Assembly: GCF_964355755.1 (NCBI RefSeq)
Contig: NC_092675.1
Location: 27,669,912 to 27,733,911 of the forward strand
Source: Antedon mediterranea
Taxonomy: Eukaryota > Echinodermata > Crinoidea > Comatulida > Antedonidae
Length of the DNA: 64,000 bases
Direction: 5' to 3'
The notes beneath the pieces were generated by a model. That model was not told the origin of the DNA and ran no database searches. It was given only the letters and a program-made list of their open reading frames with translations. Position 1 is the first letter of the stretch. Each line of letters starts with the position of its first letter. The position numbers were made by a program, and so were the translations under genes. Positions 57,519 through 64,000 of the stretch are shown piece by piece.

Positions 57519-58707
57519 TATACTCTAATCATTTAGATTAACTACCATTATCAACTTCAAACGTATAATAAAGGGAACACAAATATGATATAAGAATAAA
57601 CAAATTGTTCGTGACAACACAGTGACTTGATTCCATGAGATGATAAAAAATTTAAAAAAAATGATAGGCCTATAATAAATTTAAACGAAAAAGTAAAAGA
57701 TGGCCGAAGAAATATTCCAAGATTTAATTAGGTATAAGGCGTACACGCGATATTAGTTATACATGTGGTGTTGATCCACTCAAGACATGTAAACTATTAG
57801 ATTATTTCGTTTTCAGGATTGTTATTATTGTATTTGAATTATCATAACGATAATATAGTATTTATCTATCCTAACCATTATTTTCTGTTGTGAATTTAAG
57901 TTTCTATACTTACGGTATTTTGTATATATTGCATGCCTTTAATTTTAATACGATGTTATTATGTAGACCTACAGTAAAAATATACGTATTAATTCTGAAA
58001 GCTCTTTAAAAAATAGGTTATATTCACCCTTATGACTCATCTGTTAGAATTCTAAATGAAATACATTTTTTATTTTAACGGAATGCTGTGGTTTTGTCTA
58101 GCATACAGTTTCCTTACTGTCAAAACTAAAACGAAATTGTAGGCTAATCTAATGGGTGTTGTAGGCCGACTGTTTACCTCAAAATTACTGTTTAAGTTGA
58201 AAATATTCTTACGGAGAAATGGGTGTGTTGCGGCAGCTACACCCTAACTACCGATGACCTATTTGCTCCAGGGATGAAACTGATACCAATTTAGAAACCT
58301 TTTATTTACTTATTAAAACCGCGAGCTATTATTTGAATGTTTTATGTTGGTAATGGTTAAAACCTGAAAATTAGTATAGGCCTATACGAGTAAACAGAGG
58401 AGGACAATACTGAACACTTTAAGCCGCAGATGTTTACAAAAACTCGCTTCTAAATTTTCTAGGCCTACATTACTTTGTAACCAGAGTTCAACATTCCACT
58501 GACCTGTTTATTGAAATGTAAAGAGACTGATAGAGGTCTGTAGTTAATTCAACTCAACTGTTTTTTAACAAAATTTTATTTATTATTGTGTTCGGGTAAA
58601 AAGATTGTTTAAAATTAGTATTTTAGTTATAGATGATGACTGCAGTTATGACCAAGGAAGACACTTCCCTGATTGACCAGCTTCACAATATATTGTGAAT
58701 CGGATTA

Positions 58708-58729
58708 TTATTATTATTATTATTATTAT
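58708..58729. repeat. (ATT)n microsatellite
   Basis: About seven ATT units; a similar run is at 4830-4850. Confidence 0.8.
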
Positions 58730-58864
58730 CATTTTTTACTTATTATTAAGTAATTGGTATTAATATGTTGGAAAACATTATAACATTAGGCCTACATATA
58801 TATCTTCCATGAATAATGATTTTCATAGAGTGAGAATTGTATTTTCAAAAGTATCCACTGTTAT

Positions 58865-59026
58865 AAAGATCTGTCTACTTATCAAACTAGTTTGACAAAA
58901 AAAATATGATTTGCCCAAATATGGTAGTGATAATATACTCAAACATGGTAGTGACATCATCATGTCCATATATGGGCACATCACATTTTTTTTCACATAA
59001 AGTTTGATAGTGTATACAGAGCTTAA
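58865..59026. mobile_element. MITE family B copy
   Basis: Starts AAAGATCTGTCTACTTATCA and ends AGTTTGATAGTGTATACAGAGCTT; has the doubled ATGGTAGTGA unit and GTCCATATATGGGCACATCAC. Confidence 0.75.
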
Positions 59027-60010
59027 GTTGACACGCGCTCAACGTTCAATTTAAGGCTGCTCTGTTGAATCAAATGTTTTTATTTTGTCTTATTTGGACA
59101 ATTGTAACGGTTGTCTTAACAAGTGTGGACCATCGTGGCTGAGCTCTTTAGCCTATTCTCACTCCATCGAGTATATTGTAATTTTGATGACCAAATAATT
59201 ATAATTATTTCTTATTTTCAAAGATAAAGCATTTGAACAGGGAAGAGGGAAATTTTAACATTCCCGATTAGACCTAGAATTTCTTAACGCATAATCACAC
59301 TTGTGTAGAAATCTGGCGGAGTATTTTCAATAAAATCGTCATATTACCTACAGTTTCAGCAGTTATTTTTAATGTTCCGACTTTTCAAAGAGAAATTATT
59401 CGTATCATTAGGATCTATCATCGACCGCGGTAACTAACAATACGGTTAATGGGTTCAACTGTAAAATGGTTCTATATCATTACTATTTAAAGCCGAACTC
59501 CAAACAAAACTACAAGCGTTCCGAAACGATATTTTTCGGTTAGATCATAGTGAATAAGTTGATAATGCCTAATCAGTATTTTAAGTTGAACAACTGCTAA
59601 CGAGGAATGGACGATAGAAGAATGATGAAATAAAATGATCATGTGATATTTGTGCCGCTTTTCTGGAATTTTTCGTTTATTCTTTTGACGTATGGAATAA
59701 TTATTTTTTTATTTGGATTTTTGTTAATTAATTACAAATGACATCATAAAACATTACTTTCTTGACTTTAGGCTCTAAAAATATGCTTGCCTTGAGCAAA
59801 TATTTACGAATGAATTAGATATCCTTTGTTTTATCTTTCGTGTTTAACCACCACATTTATTCATTCAATGTCATAATTGTATATAAATCTTCTATTCTAC
59901 CTTTTTTCAATTATATTCTGTGTTTATATACTTTTTTAATATAATGTAGATTTTTAACACACATATGAGACTTATATTAATACTATATAATAATTAAATA
60001 CTTTATGTTG

Positions 60011-60284
60011 TAGAAATGGAAACGAAGAGGAACCTTGACCTCAATTGGTGAGACCAGATAATTACTTATGTAAATTTATGATTTTGTAACTTCTAACATT
60101 TAATTTTAATTATACATGATCTATTCCAATTTCGTTGTAGGCCTACTGTATTTGTTTTTTATTGTCCAGAATAAACTTACCGCCTAATATATTTTGAGAT
60201 TATTGAAACTTTATTTTGTAGAAATGGAAACGAAGAGGAACATCGACATTGATGAAACACCAGTAGAGAGATATATACAGTAGG
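60011..60284 (+). repeat. Duplicated exon-like sequence, 208 bp apart
   Basis: TAG followed by AAATGGAAACGAAGAGGAAC occurs at 60011 and 60219 after T-rich tracts. Each copy then runs in frame from ATGGAAACGAAG for 11 and 19 codons to a stop. Acceptor-like on the left, with GTGAGA on the right of copy 1. May be duplicated small exons or a dispersed repeat. Confidence 0.35.
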
Positions 60285-62224
60285 TGATATTTTTAAATGT
60301 TTTTCTTAAATTTTCACATAGTCATCCAATTCGAAGATATTGATCGTTTTCGAGAAGAGAGTTAGCACAAAATATACTTCGATTAATTGAAACTTTGGCA
60401 GAGAGAGAATGAAACCGTTAACAAAGTAGAGAAAAATCAACAAGGCAAATATTATATGATTTGTCATGAACTTATACAGCTGAAGTTAAACGGCAAATAA
60501 AACCCATTGCCGGTCGCACAGTGGGATGTATGTTTAACTTGTTCTGTCGGTAAGCTTATATCAACATCACACGTTTGTAAGAGTTGAGTCCTATTAACTT
60601 GTATGACAAACCACAGACTGTACAGCTACTAATTGCATGTCCATTACGCTACAATCAATCTTGACGTGGGGTCAATTAAGAGAACTATGAAACGCCGAAA
60701 TTGACAAAGTTGATTCTAATGTCCGATATTGCATTATATTTGTAAAATCTTTCTAACTGTTGCAAACATAAATTTATAATTATTTAAATAATTATAAATG
60801 ATCATTTAAACATTAGTGGAACTAGCCTTGAAGCCCTCTGTGCTTATTTTTTAAGCTTCTCCAGCATAAGTGCATTCTACTTTTTTTTAAATCTCATTTT
60901 CTGTTTTAAATACATATTATAATGTATCTTAAGATAATAAATTGAATCATTAATCATCAACAACTCTCATTAACATGATTATTTCAATATTTTTTTTATC
61001 ATCTTTCAAATAATCTTTCTTTTCACTATTTTTGTCATTGCTGCTGTAATGAAGTTCGCGTCCCATACCGAATGTCATTCTGCATTAAATTCATACCGAC
61101 ATGACGTGTATGTATCTCTAAGCGGGTGAATCACAAAGACCCGTTTAATAGTCCCGATGGCAATATTTATATACCCGAGGCCTTTCCACCCCACTTAAAG
61201 AAACACTTTTGGAAGACTGCCGTCCATCATATCTAGCGACAGGATGTCGTGTATGAGGCCCAGAACGACGAGCATTGCCGACGCATTTACTTCGGTTACG
61301 AAATATTCCTCGATGTGATACGCACTTCCGAATTCCTAACTTTTACGAGGTCTAAAAATAATTATAAGATGTTCTCATTGAAATTGGAGAACCAATATTT
61401 AATTGATGCTTTTGAGTTCCTGAAAATGAAGATATTTGCAACCTTGGAGTCGCTAAACGAATACGTCATCAAAACGTGGCAATGCGTCGTATATTATGCG
61501 TCGAAATTACGACAGCTGCAAAAGAAGGATCGTGAAAGTACGACAACTTATTTAAAACACTTTTAACCCTTAAAAATCATTGAAAATGAGTATTATATGA
61601 ATTTACGTCATAATAATGACAACATGACGGGCTATGTCTATAGCGGAACGTTGGCATTTCGATGAAGTTCAAAAGGTAAAACCATCTTAGTGAAATATCA
61701 CATTTTTAAATTGATGCAACAATGTAAGCCAACCTCACCATTAAAAAATATTGTTTGGTAAATATAACGCTTCCGATATTTTAATAAAAAGGTCATTAAA
61801 CTTTCATTAAAATTTAGAAGAATCATAAAACACATTATAATGAAAGTGGACATTTGACTCCAAGTTAGAATTGTGATTAACACATTGGCGCTGATTCATT
61901 AACTGTATTCGTGGATTAATATTCTGCACATTTTGAGACTTTAATCAAGTGAAAATCCGCAAAAATGTATGGAATGCTTCTGTGGCAAGCTACGATACGC
62001 CAACTATCGTAAGAAAAGCATGTGATGTGGTGATTAAGCATCTTGGTCGCTTCTTCACTGGCTAATTTAAAGATATAGATCTCATAAGCTCATAGTAAAT
62101 GATGTACATCCAGTGTATTACCCCGTTGATCCTCGCCAATCTAGTCTGTATTTCTCTTTATATCTAACCTATTCAGATATTGGATGCCGATCCACATAGT
62201 ATAAAATAATGTAAAGTAAATAGT

Positions 62225-62290
62225 GGAGTTGTAGTTTGGTGGTTAACGTGCTTGCTTTTCCAATCCAGGGTTCAATTCTGACCTAGGTGA
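62225..62290 (+). mobile_element. tRNA-like SINE head
   Basis: A-box-like TAGTTTGGTGGTTAACGTG and B box GGGTTCAATTCTG in tRNA spacing. The acceptor arms do not pair. Confidence 0.45.
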
Positions 62291-62469
62291 GAATTGTAAC
62301 TCACGACTCATTTAACTTCTCTCTCTAACCCTCAAATAAGCCTTAGCTTATAAGCACGATAAATTATAATAGTTAGCCCTATTCATCCTGCAATTGGAGA
62401 GTAAAGTTACTAGGTGTTCGATTCGTTTGAAATCTATTGTATCATGGAGAAAATATATAGATATATTTA

Positions 62470-62669
62470 TATAAATCCAAAGGCAAATTACTGGAAAAAA
62501 AATGACAATGCTGTGGGTAACAGTGGCTGGATCTCAATGGAGATACAAAAATAAAAAGCGAAAAGCTAAATCAAAACGATAAAGTGAACAGCCAGAAAAG
62601 TTAGCAGAGCTTTCGAGCAACACTAGCCCTTCATCAGTGCAAGTGAAGGAATTTGGATAACGTCATAGT
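62470..62669 (-). mobile_element. Penelope-like LTR repeat, copy 2
   Basis: Inverse of the 48597-48785 copy over its full length, including the CTGATGA (62631-62637) and GAAA (62611-62614) motifs with GGGC/GCTC between. Confidence 0.55.
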
Positions 62670-62741
62670 ATAAAGTTATCCAAAGTACCCTCCATAATTA
62701 CAGCAAAATCAGATCAAAATTGATACAAACAGTAGAAAATA

Positions 62742-62935
62742 TATATAAATCCAAAGGCAAATTACTGAATATATAGGCCTATTTAAATCCAAAGGCAAAT
62801 TACAGAAAAAATGACAATGCTGTGGGTATCAGTGGCTGGATCTCAATGCAATGGAGATACAAAAAAAAAAGCGAAAAGCTAAACCGAAACGATAGGCCTA
62901 AAGTAAAACAGCTAGAAAAGTTAGCAGTAGGCCTA
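62742..62935 (-). mobile_element. Penelope-like LTR repeat, copy 3, partial and internally repeated
   Basis: AAATCCAAAGGCAAATTAC occurs twice (near 62746 and 62785). The second runs on to TTAGCAG near 62927 and then stops, so the hammerhead-like part is missing. Confidence 0.5.
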
Positions 62936-62994
62936 CTTGTACTTGGACAAAGTACATAATATACACACACATTAGGCATAGAACATTAATTCTA

Positions 62995-63068
62995 AACTGC
63001 CCGGTGATATACTGAAATTTAAGTAATTCATTTGAGACTAAAGGTGAGGAAATCTGTAAGGATGAGAA
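62995..63068. mobile_element. SINE body fragment
   Basis: CTGCCCGGTGATATACTGAA and GAAATCTGTAAGGATGAGAA match the body of the SINE at 25078-25224, without its tRNA head. Confidence 0.5.
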
Positions 63069-63191
63069 TATATATATAATATATATTTCTCCCATGATTG
63101 CATGCAAGGTACATAATATACACAATACACACATAATATGCAAAACAAGTTTATTTCTACTCGATTGTGTATTATCCTGTATAAATATGTT

Positions 63192-63220
63192 GTTAAGTAA
63201 GTAAGTAAGTAAGTAAGTAC
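63192..63220. repeat. (GTAA)n microsatellite
   Basis: About six GTAA units. Confidence 0.85.
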
Positions 63221-64000
63221 GTAGGACGTACATACATTCGTTACCATCAGTCCATGTTTCCCATTCTAAAATGACATAAAAACACAAACTTCTTTGGCCT
63301 CTTTTGATGTAATGCTTACATTTGGAATTCTATTCTACACTCTTCAGTCTAGGGTTAATAAATGATGATGAAATGATTGTCTGATAGGTTCAAATGTCAG
63401 AGACGAACGTCCAAACAATTACTTATAGACATTAACATTAAAATACCGCGCATGGATGAAAGGCAAAGATGTTGTAAATGACAAGAAACGGAAGTTGACG
63501 TCAAAGAAACGATCTTCCCAACCTTTAGTTTGATTTTACATTAGAACTAAATAACATTCCCATGTGTGATGGTACGGTACCGTAACTTTAAAAAAAAAAA
63601 GTCATATTCCGTAACAATTACGCACGTGATAGTTAGACTAAAAACGGTAGGGCCTACTTTATAGTGCGTTTGTGTTGTTTACAGAAAACAAGGCAGTCGC
63701 GTGTGCAAATTTGAGTTAGTGTTTACCGATCAACCGATCAACATAGTAAGACGGTAGAGTCGCTAATAATTTTTGCTGCAGATTATATTCAATATTGGCA
63801 GTACTCTTGGTGCCACAGATAAAAGTTTCGATTCTTAAAGTGATTAAACTTACATTGACAGCATAGAGGGCGTCAAAGTATTAAAACTTTATCCTAAATG
63901 AGGGCGCGCTATTCCATAAGTGTTTTGTGTTCGTGTTTGAAATTACAGTATTCCGTAATACAGTCTTTTTCAAAGCTCCCGGACTTTGCTTAATGGTGCT

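Larger units (their letters stand above)
50711..64000. other. Region upstream of Dkk, no recognisable gene
   Basis: Apart from the Dkk promoter, 13 kb without a supportable coding gene. It holds a palindromic element (54157), family D copies (55219, 56959), a small hairpin (57486), a family B MITE (58865), a duplicated exon-like sequence (60011), a TATA-preceded ORF of unknown status (61249-61566), and SINE and Penelope-like copies (62225-63068). Distal parts of the Dkk control region could lie here. Confidence 0.55.

Overview
The window is animal nuclear DNA: AT-rich, gene-sparse, and built from short exons with canonical GT-AG splice sites in long introns full of short transposable elements. 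Two genes are readable end to end: a ten-exon cytochrome P450 of family CYP4 on the + strand (10452-31363, 506 aa) and a three-exon Dickkopf (Dkk1/2/4-type) Wnt antagonist on the - strand (42174-50710, 281 aa). Dickkopf genes occur in animals but not in the standard fly and worm models. Together with the repeat content and the very frequent palindrome TAGGCCTA, this suggests a marine invertebrate deuterostome, with echinoderm the best guess. The species cannot be fixed from the sequence alone.

Layout. 1-10451: intergenic, with MITE copies, short hairpins, a tRNA-derived SINE fragment and a G-rich tract. 10452-31363: CYP4, whose introns carry MITEs, SINEs and inverted repeats. 31364-42173: intergenic, with a palindromic repeat, a tRNA-Val-headed SINE beside a second tRNA-like unit, a duplicated block, a tandem array split by a LINE fragment, a 46-bp minisatellite, a 553-bp TIR element and another LINE fragment. 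42174-50710: Dkk. Its 7.4-kb first intron holds a striking 108-bp near-perfect inverted repeat between two TA microsatellites, followed directly by a Penelope-like repeat. 50711-64000: the Dkk TATA-type promoter, then 13 kb with repeats but no recognisable gene.

The two genes have no evident shared pathway. CYP4 is expected to be an ER-anchored fatty-acid hydroxylase. Dkk is secreted and should bind LRP5/6 to block Wnt signalling. No bacterial, viral, CRISPR or operon structure is present. The points most worth a second look are the 108-bp foldback, the Penelope-like repeat with a hammerhead-like core, the SINE with an intact tRNA-Val cloverleaf, three copies of an 11-bp motif upstream of CYP4, and the unusual ends of the Dkk protein. 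All assignments rest on reading the sequence by eye; no database search was run.
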